Positions 8,281 to 15,995 of a stretch of DNA of 64,000 nt are shown in pieces (the stretch's first letter is position 1; every line of letters begins with the position of its first letter). Under the pieces are notes generated by a model. That model ran no database searches. It saw only the letters and a program-made list of their open reading frames with translations, and had not been told where the DNA came from. Origin of the DNA: Streptomyces roseirectus. Lineage in GTDB: Bacteria > Actinomycetota > Actinomycetes > Streptomycetales > Streptomycetaceae. The stretch is from contig NZ_CP060828.1 of the NCBI RefSeq assembly GCF_014489635.1, forward strand, positions 6,036,001 through 6,100,000, given 5' to 3'. A program made the position numbers and the translations under genes.

Positions 8281-9359
8281 CACAGGTTCACCGTCGATCC
8301 GTCTCGTGCCGAACGGCGGGCCGCCTCCAGGACGTCGAGGGCGGCGGCCGCCTCGACGGCGGAGACCGGGTTCGGCCCGCCGTCGGTCAGTGCCTCGCTG
8401 ATCGCAGCGTAATAGGCGGGGTAGTCCCCAGGTAGGGTCGGGAAAGCCGTGCCGCCGCCGGTCGCCGGGGACTCCCCGGCGCCGATCCGGCCCCACAGCT
8501 CCTCCGGCTCCTCACCCCAGCCGGCCCCCGGCCGCGCGCCCTCGCGCAGCGCCGCCTCCTGCGGGTCGAGCCCGTACTTCACATAGCCCGCCTTCGACCC
8601 CAACACCCGGAATCTCGGCCCGAGTTGGGCGGTCGTTGCGGACACGTACAGATGGCTGCGGACGCCGCTCGTGTGCGTCAGCGCGATGAACGTGTCGTCG
8701 TCCGTCTCGGCGCCCGGCCGGCGGATGTCCGTCTCGGCGTACACCGACGCGACCGGGCCGAAGAGGACCAGCGCCTGGTCGACGACGTGACTGCCGAGGT
8801 CGTACAGCAGACCTCCGATCTCTGTCGGGTCGCCGGACTCGCGCCAGCCGCCCTTCGGCAGCGGACGCCAGCGCTCGAACCGGGACTCGAACCGCCACAC
8901 GTCTCCGAGTTCACCGTCGGCCAGGAGCTTCTGGAGTGTGCGGAAGTCGTTGTCCCAGCGCCGGTTCTGGAACACGGAGAGCAGCAGGCCGCGCTCCTCG
9001 GCGAGGACGGCCAGGGCGCGGGCCTCCTCCGCCGTGCCCGCGATGGGCTTGTCGACGACGACCGGGAGCCCGGCGTCGAGCGCGGCGGTCGCCAGCGGGA
9101 CGTGCGTCTTGTTCGGGGAGGCGATGACCACCAGGTCCAACTCGCCCGCCCGCACGAGCAGTTCGTCCGGCGTCGCCGCGATCCGGACGTCCGGGTGCGC
9201 GGCGCTCGCCTGCGCCTGGCGTTCCGGGTTCGAGGTGACGACCGTGTCGAGGGTCAGGCCCTTCGTCGCGGCGATCAGCGGGGCGTGGAAGACGGAACCC
9301 GCGAGGCCGTAGCCGACCAGGCCCACGCGGAGGGGGTTCGCAGCAGCGCCAGTACTCAT
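8280..9359 (-). CDS. Gfo/Idh/MocA-family oxidoreductase
   Basis: A 359-aa NAD(P)-dependent dehydrogenase acting on sugars or sugar derivatives. The Rossmann motif VGLVGYGLAGSVFHAPLI (about 12-29) and the family motif VVDKPIAGTAEEA, whose Lys is catalytic, are present. The C-terminal domain carries DLGSHVVDQALVLFG with the substrate-site His. ATG 9359 begins beside the intergenic palindrome at 9366-9392, so it should be controlled by the divergent ROK regulator. Its stop overlaps the start of the UPF0303 gene. The substrate is unknown; the ROK partner suggests a carbohydrate signal. Confidence 0.9.
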   Translation of the reverse strand: MSTGAAANPLRVGLVGYGLAGSVFHAPLIAATKGLTLDTVVTSNPERQAQASAAHPDVRIAATPDELLVRAGELDLVVIASPNKTHVPLATAALDAGLPVVVDKPIAGTAEEARALAVLAEERGLLLSVFQNRRWDNDFRTLQKLLADGELGDVWRFESRFERWRPLPKGGWRESGDPTEIGGLLYDLGSHVVDQALVLFGPVASVYAETDIRRPGAETDDDTFIALTHTSGVRSHLYVSATTAQLGPRFRVLGSKAGYVKYGLDPQEAALREGARPGAGWGEEPEELWGRIGAGESPATGGGTAFPTLPGDYPAYYAAISEALTDGGPNPVSAVEAAAALDVLEAARRSARDGSTVNL

Positions 9360-9365
9360 GGCGTC

Positions 9366-9392
9366 CACTTTCGCAACGCTGTTGCCAAAGTG
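9366..9392. promoter_or_regulatory. Probable ROK-regulator operator
   Basis: A 27-bp inverted repeat: CACTTTCGCAAC, spacer GCT, GTTGCCAAAGTG, with 11 of 12 positions matching. It lies in the 56-bp gap between two divergent starts (9359 and 9416), so binding would block both transcripts. AT-rich half sites with CAA/TTG are usual for ROK repressors. This is an inference from symmetry and position. Confidence 0.75.
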
Positions 9393-9415
9393 CAAGTGCA
9401 GGCGAGAATGGGGGC

Positions 9416-10504
9416 GTGAACAGGACGAACGACCCGGCGCGCACCACCGGCACCAACCTCCTCGCCGTGCGCGGGCACAACACCGCGCTCGTGCTCGACC
9501 TGCTGCGCACCGCCGGCGCCGACGGGATCAGCCGGCTCGAACTCGCCGAGCGGACCGGGCTCACCCCGCAGGCCGTCAGCAAGATCACCGCGCGGCTCCG
9601 CGAGGACGGGCTCGCGACGGAGGCCGGGTACCGCGCGTCGACCGGGGGCAAGCCGCGCACCGTCCTGCGCCTCGTCCCCGGGGCCGGGCACGCGGTGGGG
9701 GTCCACCTCGACCGCGACGAACTACGCGTGGTGCTGGTCCGACTGGACGGGCGGGTGGTCGCCGAACGGCGTACCCCGCTGGACCTCGGGGCGGGTACCT
9801 CCGAGGTCGTAGGGGTCGTAGTACGTGAGGTACAGGGGGCGCTCGCGGACGGGGTCGTAGGACTTCTGGGGGTGGGGATCGCCCTTCCGGGTCCGCTGGA
9901 CCACACGCGCGGGGTGCTCGGCCGGGTCACCGGGTTCCCCGACTGGGACGGCTTTCCCCTACGGGACGTCCTCGCCCGCGCGCTGGACGTCCCGGTCGTC
10001 GTCGACAAGGACACCAACGCCGCCGCACTCGGTCTCGCCGTCGCGGGGGAGGGGGACTCGGCGGCCGGTGACGGCGACTCCTTCGCCTACCTCCACCTCG
10101 GCACCGGGCTCGGCGCCGGCCTCGTCATCCACGGCACCGTCCACCGGGGCGCGCGCACCGGCGCCGGGGAGTTCGGCCACCAGGTCGTCCTCCTCGACGG
10201 CCCCGCCTGCCCCTGCGGCAGGTCCGGCTGCATCGAAGTCCTCTGCCTCACCGCCCTCGCACGGGGCGACCTCGCGGAAGCGGCCCGCGTACTGGGCGTC
10301 GGCGCCGCGAACCTCGTCGGCCTGCTCGACATCGACCAGGTCCTCCTGGGCGGGCGCCGGGTGACCCAGACACCGCAGGTGTTCGTGGACGGGGTCTCGG
10401 CCGTGGTGGGGGAGGTACCGGTGCGGGTGGCTGACAGCGGGGTGTGGGGGGTCGCGGCAGGGGCGGCCCAGTTGCTGCTGGGGGCTGTGTTCGGGAGGGG
10501 GTAG
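9416..10504 (+). CDS. ROK-family transcriptional regulator
   Basis: A 362-aa repressor. An N-terminal winged helix (about 24-60; ISRLELAERTGLTPQAVSKI) is joined to a sugar-kinase-like ROK domain. The ROK zinc motif CPCGRSGCIE is intact and the phosphate loop HLGTGLGAG is present. The kinase-type catalytic Asp lies in VVVDKDTNAAALG, so sugar binding is plausible; kinase activity is not expected in regulators of this type. It starts at GTG 9416, 24 bases after the operator palindrome, and a very short leader is likely. It probably represses the divergent oxidoreductase/UPF0303 pair and itself. Confidence 0.9.
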   Translation: MNRTNDPARTTGTNLLAVRGHNTALVLDLLRTAGADGISRLELAERTGLTPQAVSKITARLREDGLATEAGYRASTGGKPRTVLRLVPGAGHAVGVHLDRDELRVVLVRLDGRVVAERRTPLDLGAGTSEVVGVVVREVQGALADGVVGLLGVGIALPGPLDHTRGVLGRVTGFPDWDGFPLRDVLARALDVPVVVDKDTNAAALGLAVAGEGDSAAGDGDSFAYLHLGTGLGAGLVIHGTVHRGARTGAGEFGHQVVLLDGPACPCGRSGCIEVLCLTALARGDLAEAARVLGVGAANLVGLLDIDQVLLGGRRVTQTPQVFVDGVSAVVGEVPVRVADSGVWGVAAGAAQLLLGAVFGRG

Positions 10505-10523
10505 GGGATGTGGCTCGGGTGAG

Positions 10524-10700
10524 GTACGGGGCTGACGGGGGCGGGGGGCGTGGCTCTGGAGGTGCACGGGGCTGACGGGACGGGGAGGGCCGTAGCTCTG
10601 GAGATGTACGGGGCTGACGGGGGTGGTGAGGGCCGTAGCTCGCAAGGTGTACGGGGTTGAGGGGGAGTAGGAGCGCGTAGCTCCGGAGATGTACGGGGCC
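10524..10700 (+). repeat. Imperfect 42-bp tandem repeat
   Basis: A unit beginning GTACGGGGCTGACGGG recurs at 10524, 10564, 10606, 10649 and 10691, that is every 40-43 bp, with CCGTAGCTCTGGAG in the middle of most units. It fills most of the 321-bp gap after the ROK gene. No open frame with coding character crosses it. Confidence 0.8.
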
Positions 10701-10825
10701 CGCCAAGCCGCCGCGCCTCGCGGGCGCACGCGCATCATGTGTACGTCGTATGAGCTGAACGAGCGGACTCGCGACCGGCCCCGGAGCGGCGGACCGGCGA
10801 ACCGCTCCCCCTGCGGCAGGCTCAC

Positions 10826-11731
10826 GTGACCATGCGACCCTGCCCGTCCCTCGCCCGCCGACTAGCCGGGTCCGTCCTCGGCCCCGCCCTCCTCTGCGCC
10901 CCCACCTTCCTCGCCACCCCCGCCGCAGCCCTCGCCCTGGACCCTGGAGCCCTGCCCGCGCGGCCGGCGGAGGTGCCCGCCTGCGCGACCCCCGGCACCC
11001 GGGACTTCCCGCTCACCGCCCGACTACGAGGTGGACCTGAGAGCTACGAGGCCGGCGGCGGACACGGGGTCTGGTACCTGGACCTCGTGAACACCACCGG
11101 CCGGGACTGCACGGGCGTTCACCCCGTGGTCGTACTGGTCGACAGCCAGCGGGAGCTGAGGGCGGACCAGGTCCGGCTGGACTTCTACGAGGGCCGACAC
11201 CTCCACGCGGTCCACTTCGAGGAGACCGACGCGGACGAACTGGTCGGCCCGTTCGGCGAGGACGCGGGGAGCGCCGAGGACGCCGGAGGCACCGGCCACG
11301 CCGATCACACAGAAGGCACCGGCACCGCCGAGCCCCCACAACCCCCCGGCACCCCCGCGGACGGCACAGCCGGCACCCCCGCCGCCAACCCCCCGTTCAC
11401 CGGCTTCTCCGTCCCCGCCCACCGCACCCTCACCGTGAAACTCCGCCTCGCCCTCACCACCTCCGCCGCCGCGAACGACGTCACCGCTCACGCGGCCGTC
11501 GTCCAGCGGCAGGGGGACGACGGCGAATGGGTCGGCCAGTCCAACCCCTACCGGTTCACCGTCGAGGCGGCGGCCGACTCCGACACCGCGCAGGAGACGG
11601 GCCCCTCCACCGAGGGGGCCCACGAACTCGCCAGTACGGGTCTCGGACCGGCCGTGGCAAGCGCGGCGGTCATCGCGGGCGGCCTCCTGGTGGCGGGCGC
11701 GGGCCTGGTGGCCGCGAGCAGACGGCGCTGA
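10826..11731 (+). CDS. Secreted protein with LASTG sorting signal, candidate class E sortase substrate
   Basis: A 301-aa surface protein. It has a signal peptide (about 1-37), a globular N-terminal region starting near EVPACATPGTRDFPLT, an acidic Gly/Pro-rich linker (about 140-190), and a second beta-rich domain. The C terminus is a classic wall-sorting signal: LASTG at 268-272, a hydrophobic stretch, then RRR. LAxTG is the pattern recognised by class E sortases, and one is encoded at 4402-5214. The start is GTG 10826 (or ATG 10832). The ligand or role of the exposed domains is not recognisable. Confidence 0.82.
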   Translation: MTMRPCPSLARRLAGSVLGPALLCAPTFLATPAAALALDPGALPARPAEVPACATPGTRDFPLTARLRGGPESYEAGGGHGVWYLDLVNTTGRDCTGVHPVVVLVDSQRELRADQVRLDFYEGRHLHAVHFEETDADELVGPFGEDAGSAEDAGGTGHADHTEGTGTAEPPQPPGTPADGTAGTPAANPPFTGFSVPAHRTLTVKLRLALTTSAAANDVTAHAAVVQRQGDDGEWVGQSNPYRFTVEAAADSDTAQETGPSTEGAHELASTGLGPAVASAAVIAGGLLVAGAGLVAASRRR

Positions 11732-12005
11732 CGAGAAGACCGTCCACCGCGATCCCCTACCTCCCCGGAGGTACGCCCACCCGTACCGCGCCCCGGAGGT
11801 ACGCGTACCCGTACCTCTCCGGTACCCACGCCCGTACCTCCCCGGCACTACGGGCCCGCCCCTACCCCCGAAGTACCCCCCACCCGACCCACCCCGCAGC
11901 CCCCAGGAAATCCACCCATTCCCTCAAGATCCGACCTGTGCTTAGTCTGGGCCCCACGACGCGCTCACAGCGCGTTCGCGTACGGCACGGCAGGAGACCC
12001 CGCAC
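11732..12005. other. Intergenic region rich in GTAC mini-repeats
   Basis: Between the LASTG protein and the HAD gene. Variants of GGAGGTACGC and CCCGTACCTC recur several times in both orientations around 11768-11850. No gene is seen. A possible promoter for the HAD gene lies near 11935-11955 (TTCCCTC and CTTAGTCT), but I cannot fix it. Confidence 0.5.
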
Positions 12006-12785
12006 ATGGCAGACCGCAAGCCCATCGAGTCGTGGCTCACCGACATGGACGGTGTGCTGATTCACGAGGGCGTCCCGATCCCGGGGGCCGACGCGTTCCT
12101 GAAGAAGCTCCGCGATTCGGGCAAGCCGTTCCTGGTGCTGACGAACAACTCGATCTACACCCCTCGTGACCTGCACGCCAGGCTCCAGCGCATGGGCCTG
12201 GACGTCCCGGTGGACAACATCTGGACGTCGGCGCTGGCGACCGCGAAGTTCCTGGACGACCAGCGTCCGAACGGCACGGCGTACGTGATCGGCGAGGCCG
12301 GGCTGACGACCGCGCTGCACGACATCGGGTACGTCCTGACCGACCACGAGCCGGACTACGTCGTCCTCGGCGAGACCCGGACGTATTCCTTCGAGGCGAT
12401 GACGAAGGCGGTCCGCCTGATCAACGACGGCGCCCGTTTCATCTGCACCAACCCGGATGAGACCGGTCCCTCCACAGAGGGACCCCTGCCCGCGACCGGC
12501 GCCGTGGCCGCGCTGATCACGAAGGCGACCGGCAAGCAGCCCTACTTCGCGGGCAAGCCGAACCCCCTGATGATGCGGACCGGGCTCAACGCGATCGGCG
12601 CGCACTCCGAGAGCAGCGCGATGATCGGCGACCGGATGGACACGGACGTCCTCGCCGGCATCGAGGCGGGCATGCAGACGTACCTGGTGCTGACCGGCCT
12701 GACCCGGCCCGAGCAGGTGGAGAACTTCCCGTACCGCCCGTCGAAGGTCGTCGACTCGATCGCCGACCTCGTCGAGCGGATCTGA
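12006..12785 (+). CDS. HAD-IIA family phosphatase (NagD-like)
   Basis: A 259-aa cytosolic phosphatase of the haloacid dehalogenase superfamily, subclass IIA. Motif I is DMDGVL (about 13-18) with both catalytic Asp residues, motif II is VLTNNS, the cap domain spans roughly 80-180, and motifs III/IV are GKPNPLM and MIGDRMDTDV. Relatives act on nucleotide or sugar phosphates such as UMP, p-nitrophenyl phosphate or glycerol phosphate. The start ATG 12006 is supported by CAGGAG shortly upstream. The physiological substrate is not evident from neighbours. Confidence 0.9.
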   Translation: MADRKPIESWLTDMDGVLIHEGVPIPGADAFLKKLRDSGKPFLVLTNNSIYTPRDLHARLQRMGLDVPVDNIWTSALATAKFLDDQRPNGTAYVIGEAGLTTALHDIGYVLTDHEPDYVVLGETRTYSFEAMTKAVRLINDGARFICTNPDETGPSTEGPLPATGAVAALITKATGKQPYFAGKPNPLMMRTGLNAIGAHSESSAMIGDRMDTDVLAGIEAGMQTYLVLTGLTRPEQVENFPYRPSKVVDSIADLVERI

Positions 12786-12926
12786 GGCGGCCCGCGCACC
12801 CGCCCCAGCCCGCGCACCCGCCCCGGCCCACCCCGCGAACCCCCACCCGTACGGAGTAGCCCACCCCTACTGAGGGTGCACGAGCCGGACCCGTGGGGGA
12901 GCCTCCAGATACCTGGAGGTTTCACG

Positions 12927-13670
12927 ATGGGTTCACCCCGCTTCACACTCCGCACCGGAGTCCTGGCCGCCACCTTCCTGCTCGCCCCGGCGACGCACAT
13001 GGCGCACCCGGCGTACGCGGCGCACCCGCCGTACGCGGCCCCCGCGGCGGACGGCGGCCGGGGCGTCTCGGTGATCCCGTCGACACCGACGGCCGGCGGC
13101 GAGATCGCGCTCAAGGTCAGCGGCTGCACCGGAAAGACGGCGAAAGCGGTCTCCGCCGCCTTCGTCGCGGACGCCCGCCTGATCGGCACGGACGGCACCC
13201 TCGCCGGCGAGACGAAGATCCGCACGACGGCCGAGCCGGGCGCCTACGACGTGACGATCACCTGCGCGGACGTCGAGGTCAGAGGCAAGGTCACGGTCGC
13301 GGGCCGGGGCGCGACCCCGCACGCCACCCCGGTCGCCCCGGTCCAGGCGGGCGGCGGCGGGGCGGCGGACCGACTCGCGGCCCGGACGGAGCAGCGGGTG
13401 GACGACGAGGCGCGGGCCCACCCTCTGACCCAGGGTCACCCCCTACCTCAGGGGGGCTACTCCCCGGCTCAGGGCCACCCCCTGGCCCAACCCCGAGCCA
13501 CACCCCCTAGTACCTCCCACGCAGTCACCGGCCTCACCCTCGCGGGCCTCGCCGCCCTCGCGGTCCTCGCCCTGCGCGGAGTCCTCCGCAGACGCGGCAC
13601 CAGAACCCCCGGCCCCGCCCTCGGCCCGGCCCCAGGCCCCGGCACCACCCCCGGCCCCGGAACGGACTGA
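12927..13670 (+). CDS. Secreted, membrane-anchored protein paired with class F sortase
   Basis: A 247-aa protein with a signal peptide (about 1-31), a small beta domain with two Cys residues that may pair (VSGCTGKTAK and DVTITCADVEV), and a long disordered Gln/Pro/His linker. It ends with one membrane helix (about 197-215) and a Gly/Pro-rich cytoplasmic tail. No LPxTG-like signal is visible before the helix, so it is probably held by the helix itself. ATG 12927 is chosen because CTGGAGG stands nine bases upstream. The class F sortase starts 3 bp after its stop, so they form an operon. Confidence 0.8.
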   Translation: MGSPRFTLRTGVLAATFLLAPATHMAHPAYAAHPPYAAPAADGGRGVSVIPSTPTAGGEIALKVSGCTGKTAKAVSAAFVADARLIGTDGTLAGETKIRTTAEPGAYDVTITCADVEVRGKVTVAGRGATPHATPVAPVQAGGGGAADRLAARTEQRVDDEARAHPLTQGHPLPQGGYSPAQGHPLAQPRATPPSTSHAVTGLTLAGLAALAVLALRGVLRRRGTRTPGPALGPAPGPGTTPGPGTD

Positions 13671-13673
13671 CCC

Positions 13674-14333
13674 GTGTCCGACCACACCCCCTCCCACGGC
13701 CGCCTCCTCACCGGCGTCACCTGGGCGGTCCTGCTCCTCGGCCTCTGGCTGTGGGGCCGCGAAGTCACCGAGGTCCGCCACGGCATATCCACGCCGACGA
13801 CCGGAGACGTGGCCGCCGTCGGCCGCCCCGAGGACAGTCAACTCCCGCCCGCCGCAACCCCGTTGGGGGCAGCACCCCCGCAGCGCATCGACATCCCCGA
13901 ACTCGGCGTCCAGGCCCCCGTCGTCGCCCGCGGCCTCGACGCGCGCGGCGCGATCGACCCCCCGCCCTACGACCAGGCGGGCGTCGTCGGCTGGTACGCG
14001 GCCGGCGCCACCCCGGGCGCGCGCGGCACCGCGCTGCTCGTCGGCCACGTGGACACGGAGACCCGCCCCGCCGTCTTCTACAAGCTCAGCACGGTGAGGG
14101 CGGGCGAGACGGTACGGGTGATGCGCGGCGACGGAAAGGTCGCCGAGTTCACGGTGGACGACGTCCAGGTCGTCCGGCGCGACCGCTTCGACGCCCGACA
14201 GGCGTACGGGCCGAGGGAACCGGGCCGGGCCGAGCTGCGGCTGATCACGTGCGGCGGCACCTTCGACCGGGCCAGCCGCAGCTACACGGCGAACGTGATC
14301 GTCTCGGCGTACCTCACGGGCACGGGCCCCTGA
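13674..14333 (+). CDS. Class F sortase
   Basis: A 219-aa sortase typical of Actinobacteria. A single N-terminal membrane helix (about 11-28) is followed by a linker and the sortase barrel from about 70 (RIDIPELGVQAPVV). The catalytic residues are H125 (LVGHVDT), C193 (LITCGGTF) and R202 (ASRSYTANV). Translation starts at GTG 13674, three bases after the previous gene. Class F enzymes have few known substrates; the upstream membrane protein is the usual neighbour and may be a partner rather than a substrate. Confidence 0.9.
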   Translation: MSDHTPSHGRLLTGVTWAVLLLGLWLWGREVTEVRHGISTPTTGDVAAVGRPEDSQLPPAATPLGAAPPQRIDIPELGVQAPVVARGLDARGAIDPPPYDQAGVVGWYAAGATPGARGTALLVGHVDTETRPAVFYKLSTVRAGETVRVMRGDGKVAEFTVDDVQVVRRDRFDARQAYGPREPGRAELRLITCGGTFDRASRSYTANVIVSAYLTGTGP

Positions 14334-14802
14334 ACGGCGTACCTCGCCGGAGCCACACCCTCGCCGGCCGTCCCTCTCAGGTAGGGGCGGATCCCCACAC
14401 GGGCCTACCTCGCAGGTACAGGCGGCCCCCTCTACGCGTCCCTACGGCCTACCCCGCCAGTACAGGCGGACCCCCATCCGGCGTACCCCCCAGGTGCAAC
14501 CCCCGCTCCGCGACCCGCGCGGACGCACCTGCCCCGGTCGGCGGCCCGCTCCCCCGAAACCGCCGACCGGGCAGGTCCTCGACCGCGCGCGCACGGGCTG
14601 CGGGAGAAACCCGGCGACCGGCGCGGGAGGCGTGGGAAACCTCGGTGGGTGATGACCGGCCGGGGGCTGGGGCCGTTCGAGCAGACTAACTGAGCCGGGG
14701 CGCGGTGTTGTAGAGCCCGGGAGCCCGCGGTTCCGAGAAGACTGTAGAACGGGTCGGACCCCTTGGCCTAGGCCCATTTGGCGCCAAGTCCCCGCCTCGT
14801 GA
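14334..14802. other. Convergent intergenic region without gene
   Basis: 469 bp between the class F sortase and the GAF-ANTAR gene. The first third contains GTAC mini-repeats (TACCTCGCAGGTA at 14406, CCAGTACAGGCGGA at about 14459). I see no coding frame and no convincing terminator with a T-run. Confidence 0.5.
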
Positions 14803-15603
14803 CTATCCGTCATCCCCGCAGGTGTCACGCCAGGTGTGCGGCGGTCCGAGCGGCGGACGGGTCTCGGGGTGGATGCCCAACTCCGCGTCGTCCAGGGTCT
14901 GTTCGACGACGGAGCGGGCCACCGCGTCCAGCGGCAGCCGGTTGCGCCGGGCGTAGGTGCGCAGAATCTCGAAGGCTTCGTCGATGTCGAGGGACTGCCT
15001 TTCGGCCAGGATCCCCTTCGCCTGCTCGATCCGCACCCGACTGGTCAGCGCGTGCTGCAACTGCTCGGAGCGGGTGCGGAACCCGTCGTGGGCGCGGTGG
15101 TTGTCTAGGCCGAGCGCGGCGGCGTCGGCGAGTGACTGCGCCGTCGCGACCGGGCCCGAACTGCCCTCGCCCGGTGGCTGGTTCGGGTAGAGGGCGGTGA
15201 GGGCGCCGAGGGGTTCGCCGTGCCGTCGTAAGGGCACGGCGAACGCCGCGGTGATGCCGTGTCGCAGCGCGCAGGCCGTGAACTGCGGCCAGCGGGCGGC
15301 CACTTCGGGATCGCGCAGGAACCGGGGCGGCACCGGGCGGCCGGTGCGGTGGCTGTCCGGGCAGGGTCCGCCGGTGCGCTGGGACTCCAGCAGCGCGGGC
15401 GCGAGCCGGCCGCTCCCGGCGAGCGTGACGGTCCTGCCGTCGTCGTCGATCAGCATGATGCCGACGGCCCTGGCGGCTAGCAGTTCCGCGCCCCGGTCGC
15501 AGACCCGCCGCAGATGCGCGGCGGTGTCGAAGCCGTCCGTCAGGGTGTCGGCGGCCTCCAGCAGCGCCGCCGCCAACCGGCTTTCCCGGGTGGTGTGTTG
15601 CAT
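14803..15603 (-). CDS. GAF and ANTAR domain regulator
   Basis: A 266-aa cytosolic protein. The N-terminal GAF domain (about 10-165) should sense a small molecule or redox state. The C-terminal ANTAR domain (about 180-240; LQHALTSRVRIEQAKGILAERQSLDIDEAFEILRTYARR) binds paired RNA hairpins to control antitermination in known cases. The architecture matches the many actinobacterial GAF-ANTAR proteins. ATG 15603 follows GGAAGAGGGAGC. The RNA target is not known, and I found no paired-hairpin target next to the gene. Confidence 0.9.
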   Translation of the reverse strand: MQHTTRESRLAAALLEAADTLTDGFDTAAHLRRVCDRGAELLAARAVGIMLIDDDGRTVTLAGSGRLAPALLESQRTGGPCPDSHRTGRPVPPRFLRDPEVAARWPQFTACALRHGITAAFAVPLRRHGEPLGALTALYPNQPPGEGSSGPVATAQSLADAAALGLDNHRAHDGFRTRSEQLQHALTSRVRIEQAKGILAERQSLDIDEAFEILRTYARRNRLPLDAVARSVVEQTLDDAELGIHPETRPPLGPPHTWRDTCGDDG

Positions 15604-15687
15604 GCCCGCGCTCCCTCTTCCGCCCCCCTATGGCGCGGCACCTACCCCGGTGGGAGAGGGCGTAACAGCAATCCCTCGACGAACAAG

Positions 15688-15719
15688 GAGAAGCCCCCCG
15701 ATCACTCGGAGGGCTTCTC
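15688..15719. terminator. Terminator hairpin after tRNA-Lys copy 1
   Basis: GAGAAGCCC...GGGCTTCTC, nine pairs, with an inner CCGA/TCGG. It lies 8 bp beyond the 3' end of the tRNA. Confidence 0.8.
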
Positions 15720-15726
15720 TCGTCTG

Positions 15727-15800
15727 TGCGCCGCCAGGGACTCGAACCCCGGACCCGCTGATTAAGAGTCAGCTGCTCTAACCAACTGAGCTAGCGGCGC
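15727..15800 (-). tRNA. tRNA-Lys (anticodon CUU), copy 1
   Basis: A 74-nt cloverleaf. Acceptor GCGCCGC/GCGGCGC, D arm GCTC...GAGC, anticodon stem GCTGA/TCAGC around loop CTCTTAA (anticodon CTT), and T arm with TTCGAGT. The discriminator is A. CCA is not encoded. Confidence 0.97.
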
Positions 15801-15995
15801 CTGCTGACGTCGTAACTCTACAGGATGACCAGGGGTGGTTCCGACCAGCCGAACGGCCGTCCGAACGGCGCGGGGGGTACCCGTACGTCTCGGGTACATC
15901 ATTCGGACCGTCAACATGCGCGTCCGGGCGACAGTTGAGAAAGTGGCATATGTGTATAGCAGTGGATATTCCCGGCGGAGTGTGAGGGGCGTCTC

